A stretch of 64,000 bases of DNA, taken from assembly GCA_018806985.1 (NCBI GenBank), contig JADANN010000336.1, positions 434,001 to 498,000 on the forward strand, in the 5' to 3' direction. Made by a program: the position numbers and the translations under genes. Source of the stretch: Angiostrongylus vasorum (taxonomy: Eukaryota > Nematoda > Chromadorea > Rhabditida > Metastrongylidae). How positions within the stretch are numbered: the stretch's first letter is position 1; each line of letters begins with the position of its first letter. Below are positions 1-11,500 of this stretch, piece by piece. Under the pieces are notes generated by a model. It did not search any database. It had not been told where the DNA came from and saw only the letters and a program-made list of their open reading frames with translations.

Positions 1-195
1 AATAGAAAGTGTCAACGCTTCACAAATAAAAGACTTGTTCTGTAACATACCCTTTTGGAATCATTTTTGAATAAGTAGAATGAACGGTTTTAAGTTTACG
101 ATGCATGTAAGAGTTGGCGAAGCAAGTCAGCTAATGTATATAGCATTTGTTCAGCTACGCTTTGTACTTTTTTGTCACTACACATCACTTTTTGG

Positions 196-460
196 GAGTG
201 TGTGGCACAGTGGTCGAAGGCGTCCCGCAACACACACATGGATTCGATCCCGGCGTCCATGGCCTTCTATTCGTCCAGGTTCGGCAAATTGGTAACAGAC
301 TTGTCTGGGAGGATGGCAGCACTGGCTTGATAAATCGGTAGGCCACCGCGAGCCATTGTAAACGTCAGATATGCATTCAATCACCTCCAAACGATGCTTA
401 ATGAAGTCGAATGCATGGAGCATCCCTCAAAGATTGATCAACACTGAGAGCTTTATCCTT
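196..460 (+). repeat. SINE-A copy (family description)
   Basis: SINE-A runs from a tRNA-like head (A box TGGCRCAGTGG, then about 45 bases on a B-box-like GATTCGATCCC) through a body with GGTACCAGACTTGTCTGGGA and GGCCACCGCGAGTCATTGTA to a tail AGAGCTTTATCCTT. Length is about 270 bp. At least fifteen full or partial copies in this window share this order on both strands, which identifies it as a dispersed tRNA-derived SINE. In this copy the A box is TGGCACAGTGG. Confidence 0.85.
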
Positions 461-1134
461 CATTTATCCTTTTTTACACATCACTTTCACCTTGGGGCAT
501 TGGCGGGAACCCTACATTTGTTGTTACGCAGAGTGGAAAGCAGTAATCGTCAAGAAGTTTCTGATTACATACTCCCATTAAAATTATTGAATACTCTACC
601 TCACCCACCCGACCAGCCATTATCAGCAACATTACGGCTTGTGCAACAGTGTACTAAGCTTTGTAGACTTCAAAGATTGTTTCCTTCTACCATAGGCTGA
701 ACTTCTTCGCTTATTTTGAAGCCGACGCGCATTGTCCTTACAGGTTCAAATGCTTCTATGCCTCAATTTTATCTCTCTATCCCGTTCTAGTCTTGCCAAC
801 TTAAAAAAAAATTTCAGTCGTACTATTGTCTAGAAGACCAAATTAACATTTGGAAGAAATCTACATATACTGCTGTCGTTATTATGGCTGCTGCATGGCT
901 AACGTTCTCAGCAAAACACTATGCGGACCTCCATAATTTGTTGCCGCTTAATAAAACTCACTAAATAGTTGCACAATGATTGGTATGCCATCTTCTTCAC
1001 TTTCAAACTACGCTAACTAAAAGCGCATTCGTATTCTAAGCACGTTCGGACGACCAATGATCAGGTGTAGGCTGTATGACATGGCAACCGCTGGGATCTG
1101 AATAGCACGTAAAGTTTTTTCCATTGCAGGGGCA
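461..1134. other. No gene seen
   Basis: Unique-looking AT-rich sequence without a convincing exon; an open 109-codon frame at 371-700 mostly overlaps a SINE. Confidence 0.5.
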
Positions 1135-1500
1135 TTATGTGAAATGCAATACCTTGCTAAGAAAAAAAAGAATACGCAGCAAATAAAAGTTAAACATTGC
1201 GATTTCGGTTGCAGCTTCAGCTTAACAAGGTTCAATAGCGATTTGTGCTCCTCAGATCTTTCCCGTTCACCTGTGATTGCTGAAAGCACTGCTAGAGTAA
1301 AAATCTGGCTAAGGGAAAAGCAAAGCAATGACAGAATTGATGACGTGGATAGCTCGTGCACCTCCGGTAAAGTAATCACGGGTCCGATGCCCAAAAAGAG
1401 GCTCCTGATCTTTGGTCATCTCTTAGTATCCTTCCATTTGTATTTCACATAATACCTTGCTGTAAAGGAAGAATATGTAGTAAATAAAAGTTAAGTTGTA
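1135..1500 (+). repeat. SINE-B copy (family description), degenerate
   Basis: SINE-B is about 300 bp: a segment with AGCTTAACTGGGTTxAATGCCGATTTG and CCCCAGATCAATCCCG, a tRNA-like part GGTGTGGTGGTGAACGCG ... CGTTCGTTCCCCACCGCAGA (some copies GGTTCGAATC), then GAGTTTTGCAAATATCTCAG and a tail AATACCCTGCCGTGAAAA ... AGTAAATAAAAAG. About eighteen copies occur here. This copy keeps the flanking parts and a damaged centre. Confidence 0.65.
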
Positions 1501-1770
1501 AGTAAAATGTTTGCAGAACTTGAAACCAAACAATTTCCAATGTGGACGAAAAGAATGTAACAGATCGGTACCACATAGCAGAACGCTCAGGTTCAATATC
1601 GTCGTTCATCTCTCACGCATAACGAGCTCGTATGTCCAATTCGTTTATTAGCGTTAACATCTAAACCGTCTCAAAACCGCTCAACCCCATCCTGCAATAA
1701 TTGCCCTCCCATTATTTGCTTATAAAAAATTCGTCAAAGTCGATGAACACTACAATTTCCTTTGTGGTAA

Positions 1771-2050
1771 AATCACGATGATGCTGAGATATTTGCAAAA
1801 CTCCGGACCCGAGTACGGGTGATTGCTGACGGCACTGATCAATGGAAAACAAGCTGAGAGAGAGGCGAAACGAAGGATCCGCATGGTGTGGTGGTGTACG
1901 CGCCGGCCCCGGAAAGGGAATAGTAGCGCGTTCGTTCCCCACTGCAGACACCTGCCGTCCGGAGTTTTGCAAATATCTCAACATCAATAAGGTTCTATCA
2001 TACATAATACCCTGTCGTGAAAGAATATAAAAGGAAGTAAATAAAAAAGT
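1771..2050 (+). repeat. SINE-B copy
   Basis: Near full-length, preceded by a short inverted fragment of its own 3' part (1771-1808, ATGCTGAGATATTTGCAAAA). Confidence 0.75.
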
Positions 2051-2727
2051 TTGCTGTAATTTTTTACCGTTTTTCTAGCCAATATCTCGACTACATGGGT
2101 AGAGAACCGTTTCAGAATGTGAGCTATTCGAATGTTTGAGAATATATTAGCACCTATCACTCTCAGATAACTGTTGTTGACGAATGAATGACTATCAAGC
2201 TTGTTCATTTCTCCTTTTTCACTCGTCTTATAAGGTCGTGAGAAGCGCATATTCTTTTCTCCGGACTTCATGGACAATAGCGAACTAAATGACTATGTCA
2301 ATACATGCAGAAGAAAGTGAGTTGGCCAAAACACGTGAGCCTCAGGCAACGCCATAATAAATTGAGAACAGTTTGGGACTCAACTGAGCTGTTAGCTATT
2401 TTGGCTATAAAGAAGAAAAAAAGGAGTTTATTTCTTCACATAACTGTAGCTACAGTAATTCAGTGAGTCCGTTGTGTGATCTTTGGTCCACGAAATTAAT
2501 TAGAACGTCTAAGGAAAATGTTTTATGTTACTTCTGGTAAAGGGTGGTAGGGTTAAAAATACGAAGACAATTTCAATTTGTATTTTATATGAGCAAAATA
2601 TTAAAAGCAAAAAGGATGCCGCTGACTAAAACGGTGAGTATTCCGCTTGTCACCAATCAAAACAAGCTGTGCAAATATTCCGAACTCTAGTTAGAATAAA
2701 CGCTATCCATTCATAGGATAAATAAAA
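2051..2727. other. No gene seen
   Basis: AT-rich, no splice-framed coding stretch on either strand. Confidence 0.5.
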
Positions 2728-2999
2728 AGCTCTGAGGATCTCGTCGTTGATCAATCCCCTGAGGGATGCGCCATGCATTCGACTTCACTGAGCATCGTTT
2801 GGAGGTGATTGGATGCATCTCTGGCCTTTGCAGTGGCTCGCGGTGGCCTGCCCATGTATCGCGTCAGTGCTGCTATGCTTCCAGACAAGTCTGGTACTAA
2901 TTTGCCTACTACGGATGGGCTTGGTGAGCCATGGGCGCAAAGGGTCGATTCCACGTGTCTTGCAGGGCGCCTCCGATCACTGCGCCACGCGCGCCCATA
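2728..2999 (-). repeat. SINE-A copy
   Basis: Full-length reverse copy with the CACTGCGCCACGCGCGCC head end and AGCTCTGAGGATC tail end. Confidence 0.8.
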
Positions 3000-3359
3000 G
3001 GACAAATATGCGCAAAAAATCAGGATTTTCTCGGTCGAGAATTAGGGATTCAGGACAGTTTTAATCAAAACTTGCTATTGTGTACTGTTAAAAATTTGAT
3101 TTTCCGGTCGAGATTACTGTCTGAACTGATGAGCGAGGCCCACCAAATATCAATGGTGCAGCAGGCCGATCCCAGTTTTTCTACCTCATTCTAAGGTATG
3201 CATCGGAATATACCGATAAGTCCTATTTATGCGTAAATGCCATATTTGCGTCTCCTATCTTCCAGTGAGTTTTATCATTGTCTTTATGTATAGTTAGCAA
3301 GGTGTCAGCTACTATTTGTAACAAATAAGTGCATAAAGCTTTTGGTGTTTACCAATTCT

Positions 3360-3603
3360 TGAAGGATGCGCCACGTATTCCACTTCAAGAAGCATCGTTA
3401 CAAGTGATTGAATGACCCATACAAACTTACATGCTTAACTAGCGTTGTATGACGTCAGTGCTTTTTATTCTCTCAGACAAGTCTGGTACCAATTTGCTGA
3501 CACAGGAGGGAAGTAGGGGTTTGACTTGTCCGCCGCACTCGGATCGAATCACAGATTGTTTGGGTGTTGCAGAGCAACTCTAACCACTGCGCTAAATGAG
3601 CCC
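3360..3603 (-). repeat. SINE-A copy, diverged
   Basis: Recognisable GATGCGCCACGTATTCCACT, AGACAAGTCTGGTACCAATT and ACCACTGCGCTAAATGAG blocks; many substitutions. It ends about 180 bp before the first modelled STAR exon. Confidence 0.7.
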
Positions 3604-3781
3604 CTCTTGTAATATAATACCTCTAATACTGCTGATGCGAGAAATACGTCAGCAACTTGTTAGCAGGGAAACTGATATTGCAACCATCAATGACCTGTAT
3701 ATTTACGGCTACTGTCGACGGCTTTTTGATTTCCTATATTTAGAAATAAAAAGTGTGATCGAGTACAGATTTCCATTTCAG

Positions 3782-5133
3782 ATGCTTTTAATGGAAGAGA
3801 TCCTCCGTGTATACAGAGTGGTCAATCCAGCTTCTACGGCTCCACAGTCAATATCGAGTACGAATGTTCACAAAGATGGCAAAGTCACGTCACCGACAGC
3901 CGTAGATGCACAGGAGCTTTCACACACTCTGGTCCAAAACATGAACCGGGCTCTTAACTGCATCACAAACGCTAAACAGTCATCACTTAATGGAACGGTA
4001 TTCCATTTTCTATCTAACTTTGTTCGTCATATGATATATACCATGACATTTGTGAGACAGTTCTGAAATGAAGACTGTGTGAGCAACAACCTGGCTGGTA
4101 CTAGTTCCTCAGTTAAATGCTTACAATGTTTTTCAAAACAGAAAGAAAAATAGCTTACATTTACTACAACAAACAATAGCTACCACTTACTTCTTCTAAA
4201 CTCTAAAAACTGGGTCAAAATAAAAATCACTGAAAGCAGCACACCTCATGTAAACGTAGATTCCAGGCTGCGACGGAAGAAGCACATCAGCACGCCTTTA
4301 CGCTTAATGAGAAGGTTTTCATACCAAGGTCACATGGGCGTAGGATCAAGGGGTACTGTTCCACTTAGTGTCATAATCCTGTTTCCAACAGTCTATGCAA
4401 AGCATCATCTACGAAGACGCAGACAGGAGACTTTGCTGCTGTGATTAAAAACTACCATGGCATCCAAGAAATTCGTGGTCTACTATGTCATACCAACACA
4501 TTCCAGTTCAAAATGCAACTTTATTGGACGCATCATTGGCCCGGCAGGAATGAGCGTCAAGCAGCTGGAATCAGACACCGGGTGTCATATTCTAATTCGA
4601 GGAAGAGGAAGTGTAAAAGTAAATGTTTAGTGCCTCGAGGCAACTTGTTTTTTACTTTAATAACTTTAATCACTGAAGAGTTATGATCATTCACATAGGA
4701 CCCTCGCAAGGAGCAACGACTTCGTGGCCAACCAGGTTGGGACCACCTTGAAGAACCACTACATGTTCTCGTCACTGCCGTGGACAACAATCAGATAGTG
4801 TTCGTTTTTAATCTTACAACACGAAACTACTTCGTTAAAATGCTCAATTCACTTCTAAATCGTGATGAATAATTCAAAAAAATTCGTTTAAAGTACTTTG
4901 TTTTCATGGTCGCTCAGTTTACAGCACAAAATTAAATGCTTGAAATACTAGTGTATTTCAAATGTTTCACTTATTGCTAATATAGGTGCCAACAGAAACT
5001 ACGACAGGGTGTGGAAAGTGTTCGCCAGCTCCTAACCCCAGCCCACGACGATTACAAACGCTGTCAACTGATGCAGCTCGCAATAATTAACGGGACCTAT
5101 CGCCAAGCACAAGAAACAAGCATAAACGAATAA
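3782..5133 (+). CDS. STAR-family KH-domain RNA-binding protein (5 exons, 5' end uncertain)
   Basis: Exons 3782-3997, 4267-4328, 4507-4618, 4699-4797 and 4996-5133 join with matching phases and give 208 residues from the ATG at 3782 to TAA. The KH core reads NFIGRIIGPAGMSVKQLE, followed by the RGRGS strand, then DPRKEQRLRG and a QUA2 tail (LRQGVESVRQLL, then QLAIINGTYR-like). This is the Quaking/GLD-1/Sam68 (STAR) architecture, so the known family role is binding of RNA for translation or splicing control. The first exon has LLMEEILRV, matching only the end of the QUA1 dimerisation motif. The ATG at 3782 sits directly after a TTTCAG acceptor, so it is either trans-spliced there or an upstream exon is missing from the model. 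Oddity: the GxxG loop is GPAG (residues about 104-107) where STAR proteins usually have GPRG. An AATAAA signal (5129-5134) overlaps the stop codon. I cannot name the orthologue. Confidence 0.85.
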
Positions 5134-5134
5134 A
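5129..5134 (+). terminator. Polyadenylation signal of the STAR gene
   Basis: AATAAA whose TAA is the stop codon of the gene. Confidence 0.5.
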
Positions 5135-5153
5135 CCCTATAACATAAACTGGG

Positions 5154-5159
5154 TTTATT
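5154..5159 (-). terminator. Polyadenylation signal of eIF2B-alpha
   Basis: AATAAA on the minus strand, 134 bp beyond the stop codon at 5293, nearly touching the STAR gene's own signal. Confidence 0.5.
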
Positions 5160-5292
5160 CATATTTCGTCAATGAAGAATTGAGTTCAGATACTCCATCT
5201 TCGTATTATCTAAATACCCAACAGAGAACAACGGGTAATCAGTTATACACTTTCAAGTTCATATTATTAAAGAATTCCAACGAGACTCGAAC

Positions 5293-8200
5293 TCATGTGT
5301 ACAGCTTTATCAATTCCTCTCCAACTGCAGCTGGTGTAAGGATACCAAGATCCGTGAACAACAGATTGATATACTGAAAACATTATGTTTCACAAATAAT
5401 TCAAGAGAATGAAAGACACCGAGCGTTTGCTTCACTTTGCTCAAAACTGTTAATAATCTTAACCATGACAACAATGATTCTAGATTTTGACACAAAAAAT
5501 AACAAATATCGTAGAAAGGACTTTCACACACCTGAGGAGGAGTGTAATCAACCAATGGATGTTCAATGGATAGGTCACCGTTCTCCAAAACGGATGTGCG
5601 ATACTAAACGTTGATTGGATGAGAAGACTTCAGCCGTTTCTCTACTTTGACAAACTGATGAAAAAAGACTAGAAACCTTGAACTCTTCTGGAATATCAGC
5701 CTGATTTAGTGGATACTCCTTGACGAACTTAATACTTTCAGCCATCACAAAGAATATCTTATTCATTGTTTTAGCGCAAATTGCCACATTGAGAGTTCCT
5801 ATCTGTAACACAAATGTAATTATAAATTTTCATCAAAAACATAAACGCGTTATGAAGCAGCTAACACAAAGATAAGGAGTGCAAGGCAAACAGCGAACAA
5901 AAATACTTTAAAGAGAAAGACAAAACTCAAAGAGCAAAAACGCAAAACTCAGAAATTTGAAAGACATGACTGGAGAAATTAAACAAAACACACACCTTAT
6001 TAATAATTCCGCCAGTTTCCATAACACCTTCGGCACCAACAATAACCAAATCAATACGTTCCATTAAATAACTGCAAAAACACTAAGAAAATTGTGGATA
6101 TGAAGACTACTTTCCAACACCATGAAATACAACGCGCACTATATTTCTGATTAATACGATTACATACTGCGCTAACTCCGAATCTCTACCGCTAATCGTT
6201 CCAAGAAATGCCCTTAGGGTGATAACATGATACGAGTCGTCATGTTCTTTAGGCAACGAGGTTGCCAGCCACAGTGGTTAAATCGTAGACTATCTACAAT
6301 TCATAGCCAATAAAAAAGTTCAAATCTTTTTTTGCTTCTCAAGGAATTCTGCACCGGCAATTTGTACTTGTACTTTTGTACTTAGGCCCTGGCTTATGCT
6401 TAGATTTTCGTTGTAAACCATTTATCGATAGGATTGATTATTACGACAACTCTCACGATCTCTTATCAAATTCACAGATATGTTGATTCCATTGGTACTA
6501 TTTATTTTACTTGGATATTTGAGTGGGGATGACCCGTTTTCAATGATTGTGTTGCTCCCAGCATGATTTCCACTTTTTTCGAAGCTTTGCTGGTTGAGCC
6601 ACTATGGTTCCCTGGAGTCTCGAGGTTAACCTAGTCAAAATCTGCTCCTGGTCTCACCACCACAGGCAATCGACGCCCTTGTGGATCAGAAGGAGATATG
6701 GCACCATGCAACTACTTTGATACCAGGACGGTGGTAGAACCTGATACTGGTTTACTCTTAGCTGGGTATCCTGTTGGAAAAGCCGGATCTCTTCTGTTTG
6801 GGAGGCCCAGCTGAAGATGTGACTCCCTCCACTGCACACCGCAGCCCGACACCCAGGAACAGCTCTCACCCACGATGAGCCGGTAGACCGTTGAAAGCAA
6901 TGGTACTACTATAACCCATAACCTCTAAAAGGACAAGCAGACACTAAACGAACTAGTTAGCAATGAGATCTGTACTCACCCTACAGCACTATCTAGAATC
7001 AAAGTGACTTTAATACCCTCGTTTTGCAGAGCCTCACACATCCTGGCGCCTGAAGCATCAGGTTGTGACTCCGTTACCTAGATTTTGGACAATTAAAACT
7101 ATTTACGGGAAAAGCTGTTGAAAAGAACTGTCAGATATCACAAAACGAACCCATACGTGAACGAATGTCCCTGCTTTGTGAACGGCGGTTAGCGATTCCA
7201 ATACTACTTTGCTATATGAATGGGTCAATATATTCTGAAAATCGGGACAATAAGATAGATCAGCTCAAATTTGTTAACGTTAACCTTTATTTTACCATGA
7301 CAAAATCCTTACCATGTTATTTCTGAAAAACGGCCTAGCATGTTTAGCAATCATCGCTCTTGATTTTGCTACTCTTTCAATAAATATCTTTCCCCGCTGT
7401 CTATAGAAAGCCAGAACTTTCGAAAAATCCCGTTGATCTAGCAGCTCAGGAGGGGCAAGAGTGATAAACCTAAAGGAAAAACCTTAGCTGACTTCAAACA
7501 CATCAACAATACACAGTCTTGCCCTTGCTAACAGTACACAGTGCCCTAAAGTTAGAGCAAACAATAGAAAATAAATATTTAGTCACCTTCGGAATAGGTC
7601 CGTAGCACTTCTTATGGATGTTGAGCTATAATCCGTCTTTGCCATACCACTGACGATTTCGGTCAATTCTTTGTTTAACTCATTTACGGTAGTGGCTAAA
7701 AAAAAGTCAAGTAGTCAAGCTATTTATACACATGATGCTTTTGAAATGGAACTGAACATGAACTTGAAATATGAAATTTAGCAGATTCAAACATGAAAAA
7801 TGCTGTCCTTTGTAGTTCACTGGGCTAAATTTTCATCCCATATCCATATACGATGCAAGTTGACAATGAAGAAAAAAGGAAATGGATGATAAGTAAGGGA
7901 ATAAGTAAGGGAAAAAGGGAACGGAAGTAAGATAAGTGAAAAACAAGCAACTAAATAACACACTGTTTTGTTGCAAATGAAAGTACTTTGTCTGGATGAG
8001 AGAAAGGCAAAGCAAAGGCCTCAGTGGTCCAGTGGGCAACACGTGAGCCCCCGGAAAGGGTGATCGCGGGATCGAATCTGGCGTATGGTCCAAGTTTTGC
8101 AAATACCCAGCGTCATAGTGGTTGTATTTCACACCATACCCTACCTAGAAAAACAATACTAGGCGGTAAACAAAAGTTAATATTTAGTACCTCGACTATT

Positions 8201-8317
8201 TTCAAGTGCCGTGAACAACGTTTCTATGGCAGCCAGTCCAGTAGACTTGGAAGGATCACTGATAAGGAGTTGAGAAAATCCCTCAGCAGTTCCCAGATTG
8301 CTCGGTGCTGGAGTCAT
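5293..8317 (-). CDS. EIF2B1: Translation initiation factor eIF2B subunit alpha (9 exons, complete)
   Basis: Complement of 8191-8317, 7587-7695, 7313-7469, 7157-7234, 6980-7077, 5996-6071, 5677-5802, 5532-5603 and 5293-5373. The lengths sum to 924 nt, every intron phase agrees, and the protein is 307 residues (human subunit about 305). Recognisable blocks in order: [10 protein letters not shown] near the N-terminus, [87 protein letters not shown], and [10 protein letters not shown] near the C-terminus. eIF2B is the GDP/GTP exchange factor for eIF2. The alpha subunit is the regulatory part that senses eIF2 phosphorylated by stress kinases, in the cytosol. Start: first in-frame ATG (8317-8315) after an upstream stop. 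Intron 5 carries an R3 repeat and intron 1 a SINE-B. The 3' end faces the STAR gene 159 bp away; a minus-strand AATAAA lies at 5154-5159. Confidence 0.95.
6535..6905 (-). repeat. R3 interspersed repeat (family description) in an eIF2B-alpha intron
   Basis: R3 is about 390 bp: CTGGGAGGTGTTCCTGGGTG, CCATCAGGAAGCCTAGCTAA, CCACCGTCCTGGTATCAAA, GGGAACCACAATGGCTTAAC, then GCACAACTAGTGAGGACGGG and a terminal CAAGTATCAAGTAAGTAAG. No ORF and no tRNA-like boxes were seen. The short-repeat 3' end suggests mobilisation by an RTE-like non-LTR element (inference). Nine copies here. Confidence 0.75.
7985..8188 (+). repeat. SINE-B copy in eIF2B-alpha intron 1
   Basis: Contains an exact A-box match TGGTCCAGTGG and B-box-like GGGATCGAATCTGG. 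Its AAAGTTAATATTTAGTAC tail runs to the first exon's donor. Confidence 0.75.
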
Positions 8318-8879
8318 TGCCGATTTGCAAACCTTCACTACCTTCGCGTATGTTGATTTCCCTCTACAAACTAATCATATCATATAGAAAACAATATAGT
8401 AAGTACGATCCTTTAAAAAAAAGAGAAGAAAAATAACCAAAACTGTATGTTATCCTTCATTCTGTCATCATTAAAGTTCGTCTATTTGCTGGATGTCTAG
8501 ATAATTACAAATAGTAGCATTTACATCGACTATCAAAGGAAACGCGAACCGGTAAACAACAGCTTTCCTTCAAGTTACAAGCAATCACATGGGACCACGA
8601 GTAAAGAGGTCGAACAAAGTTAGAACTCAGACTTGGGAGTCGTGACCCAAGGAGGAAAAACCTTTGAACAAACTTGGCTAAATCTCATGGATCCATGAAA
8701 AACTGCGAAAACTAAGGAAAAGTGTCGAAGAACGATGCATGTTTCGAGAAAACGGATCACTTACCTTCTTGGGTTGTTAGGCTATTATCAGGCTAGTAAA
8801 AATGACTATTCGCCCAACGTCTGATTATACTATTATATTACATTTTACTTTCTATTTTCTGCCTTCTATACTTTTATGG
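8318..8879. other. Upstream region of eIF2B-alpha
   Basis: AT-rich sequence between the gene's ATG and a SINE-B pair; probably holds the promoter, but no motif stands out. Confidence 0.4.
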
Positions 8880-9190
8880 CAGGTTATTACGAGAAATACA
8901 ACCACAAGATTGCTGAGATATTCGCAAAACTCCGGACCACAGGTGTTTGCGGTGGGGAACGAACGCGCTATTGTCCTTTCCGGGGAGTAACGCGTTCACC
9001 AATACACCATGCTATTGCTGACGTCACAGATCGATAGAACTAGCTGAGAGACAGGCGGAACGAAGGAACCGCATGGTGTGGTGGTGAACGCGTTACTCCC
9101 CGGAAAGGACAATAGCGCGTTCGTTCCCCACCGCAAACACCTGCGGTCCGGAGTTTTGCAAATATCTCAGCAATCTTGTGGTTATATTAT
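8880..9190. repeat. Two SINE-B copies head-to-head (inverted pair)
   Basis: 8880-9010 is a minus copy and 9010-9190 a plus copy; CGCTATTGTCCTTTCCGGGG recurs as its complement about 110 bp away, so the region can fold into a long hairpin. Confidence 0.75.
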
Positions 9191-9260
9191 ATTATAGTTA
9201 TCTTATAACTCTTTTAACGTATTGCTTATTACTACCGAGGTTAAACGACGGTCTTTTTTG

Positions 9261-10067
9261 CTAAAACAGACCAGCTACACTACTTCGAGGAAAAATCGAT
9301 ACGAACCGTGTCCTAGCTGGTGGCACAGACGATGTGACGATCTCACGGGGTTCGAGAACCTCCTGTTTGATACGTCGAACGAACTCCAACGATCCTGGTT
9401 GAGGAGGTGGTAATGGTGGTGGTCCGGTATCAGGGTATTCGAACTGCGTACGTCGCCGCTTGGCTTTCTTGTTGGTGCGAATCATGCTTCTCAGGGTATC
9501 TCGTCCACCGATATGTCCCATCACTAACTGCTTTACCATCTCTTGACGTTCTTCATCACCAAAAATGAGCTAAAGAAAAAACGCAGTACTGCGTGGTTTT
9601 CAGTACTTCTCCTGTGTCAATTTCGAGTAGTACTACACTTTAAGCACTCACCATACTCTGGCTTATTAATCGCCTGCAGGAGATCCTCCTCAACTTGTTC
9701 TGGTGTCCCGCTTTCGCAAATATTCTCCCTGATGTCATTGAATTTTGCAATAATCTCTCTTCTCATCATTGAACGAGGGAAATTTCGTGGTTCACAAAAG
9801 TGCGGATTTTCCGTACATGTGGGATCGCTCACGAAATAGCCGTTCTGGATCCTCACCGTCGGGACAACGCCATACAGACGAGGGGCACGGTCCTTAAGAG
9901 CTCTACATGCCGTACAAACGTAACTAGCAATGCTACCTTGACTATTGAACCGTTTGAAGCTGAATTCCATACAAAGGTCCGGATCTTCCGGCAGCACATA
10001 GACGGCAATATCTCGCCCACGTTGCTGGGATGGTTTGAATATCGCTTTCGCCGGTGTGTACGTCATC
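9261..10067 (-). CDS. Nematode-restricted Cys/His protein, at least two exons, incomplete model
   Basis: Two minus-strand exons, about 9652-10067 and 9261-9569. The first encodes a globular region with a possible metal-binding pattern: YVCTACRAL (CxxC), then about 45 residues later ENPHFCEPRN (HxC). The second is basic and proline-rich (KKAKRRRTQ, then PPPLPPP) and ends in a stop at 9261. I recall similar proteins only as uncharacterised, often multicopy, nematode genes; the arrangement vaguely resembles FLYWCH-type zinc fingers, but the aromatic signature is not clear. The best donor (G|GTGAGT at 9651) leaves phase 1, whereas the best acceptor (TTTAG at 9570) needs phase 0. Either another acceptor is used or a one-base lesion exists. 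More N-terminal sequence probably lies just upstream, where an overlapping frame is open up to about 10214. Function unknown. Confidence 0.55.
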
Positions 10068-10335
10068 CTGATGCTTCAATAAATGGTCGAACTGTCCAAA
10101 ATCACAAGATTCCGTCCGAGATGACGGTTCTGGTGGCGGAGCGACGAGGACGAGTTGAAACGATTGAACAGCGTCGAGGCGGCGAGAGCACATGGCAACT
10201 CGTCCCGCGTTCAACCAGAGACGCAGGGGAATGCGTGGTAGACACGGACGGGTGCATCGCTCGCCTTGGCACTTGACATCCTCGAGCTGAGAGGTTTCCG
10301 TTACACCGGAGTGATTTCCCTAATTTGTTAATCAT

Positions 10336-11224
10336 GCTTAGCGTAGAAGTACTTGTCCTTTCTTAAGCAGTAACGGTGAACAGTAAGGGTTCGACAAGCT
10401 TAACGCTGGGAGCCTGCGGTCCATGAATGTAGGACAATAAACATTTACAGTGTAATGATACCAGCCAGGACCGTACCTTTGGGACAAGTAGCCTAGGTCT
10501 TATGGTAATCAGACCTTCCACTTTCATATTTACCAGCTGTCATACTGTCTGTGGTAGTACGTTTCTTACCTAAAGGTTCTATTTAGAAATATTCAATCGA
10601 TCCTTCTAGAATCTCCTAAGATTGTCAGTTAGTTTATTACCTGTTCACGTTTTCAAGTAAATCACCTATTGTGAGATCTTTCGAGCCATCACGCTTACTT
10701 ATTAAGAACTTAAGGAAGATTACTTTTCATCTGATAATCAGTAAGGAAATCGATGGAAGATCGTCCAGTTTTGAACTAAGTTCATCTCGTCTGGTCTCGT
10801 AATATTTTACTTTTTCATTCATCCTTCATTCCTTCATCCAGTGGAGTTGTTTACTTTTATTTTACCATCCGATTTGTTCAGTTCTCAATATCGATTATCA
10901 CTGATAATCATGTAAAAAGATAGGAATTACCTTGAGGATGAAACTGTGGTCACACTAGTATAGTTTGACATTGCTCTAACATCAAACTGGCACGAAACAG
11001 TCGGTGGTTTTTCTTTCGATATTTATTAACTGTATAGTAATTGTGAGGGATTTTTCTACTTTTTGAACTATTTTGCTTTTAAAGTAAGGTGTCCTTTTTT
11101 GCAATGAGCTTTAAATAGCCCGTCTAAAGGGTTCTCAAGCCGTTGTCGCAAGCCGTCACCAGTTCCAAAGGAATGGTCCGAGGTTTTTCCCTCTAGGTCT
11201 ACTTGGTAACGAGTACAATTCTTA
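10336..11224. other. No gene seen
   Basis: AT-rich, contains no ORF with coding character and no recognised repeat. At 11.67-11.82 kb, just beyond, CTTTTGAGGTGATA recurs inverted. Confidence 0.5.
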
Positions 11225-11500
11225 ATGCCGATTTGTGCTCCCCAGATCAATCCCGTTGACGGGTGATTGCTGATGGCAAAAAGATCGATAGAACTAGCTG
11301 AGAGACAGGCGAAACGAAGGACCCGTATGGTGTGGTGGAGAACGCGTTACTCCCCGGAAAGGACAATAACGCGTTCGTTCCCCACCATAGGCACCTGCGG
11401 TCCAGAGTTTTGCAAATATCTCAGCTTCGTTGAAGTTATATTTCGCAATATACCCCTGCCATCAAAAGAGTAAGCACTAAGTAGAAATGTTAAAAACAAT
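11225..11500 (+). repeat. SINE-B copy
   Basis: Near-consensus copy from GTGCTCCCCAGATCAATCCC to AAAATGTTAAAAAC-like tail. Confidence 0.75.

Noticed and set aside
9800..10276. 158-codon plus-strand frame
   Set aside because: Antisense to the Cys/His protein exon; the minus strand has the conserved-looking motifs.
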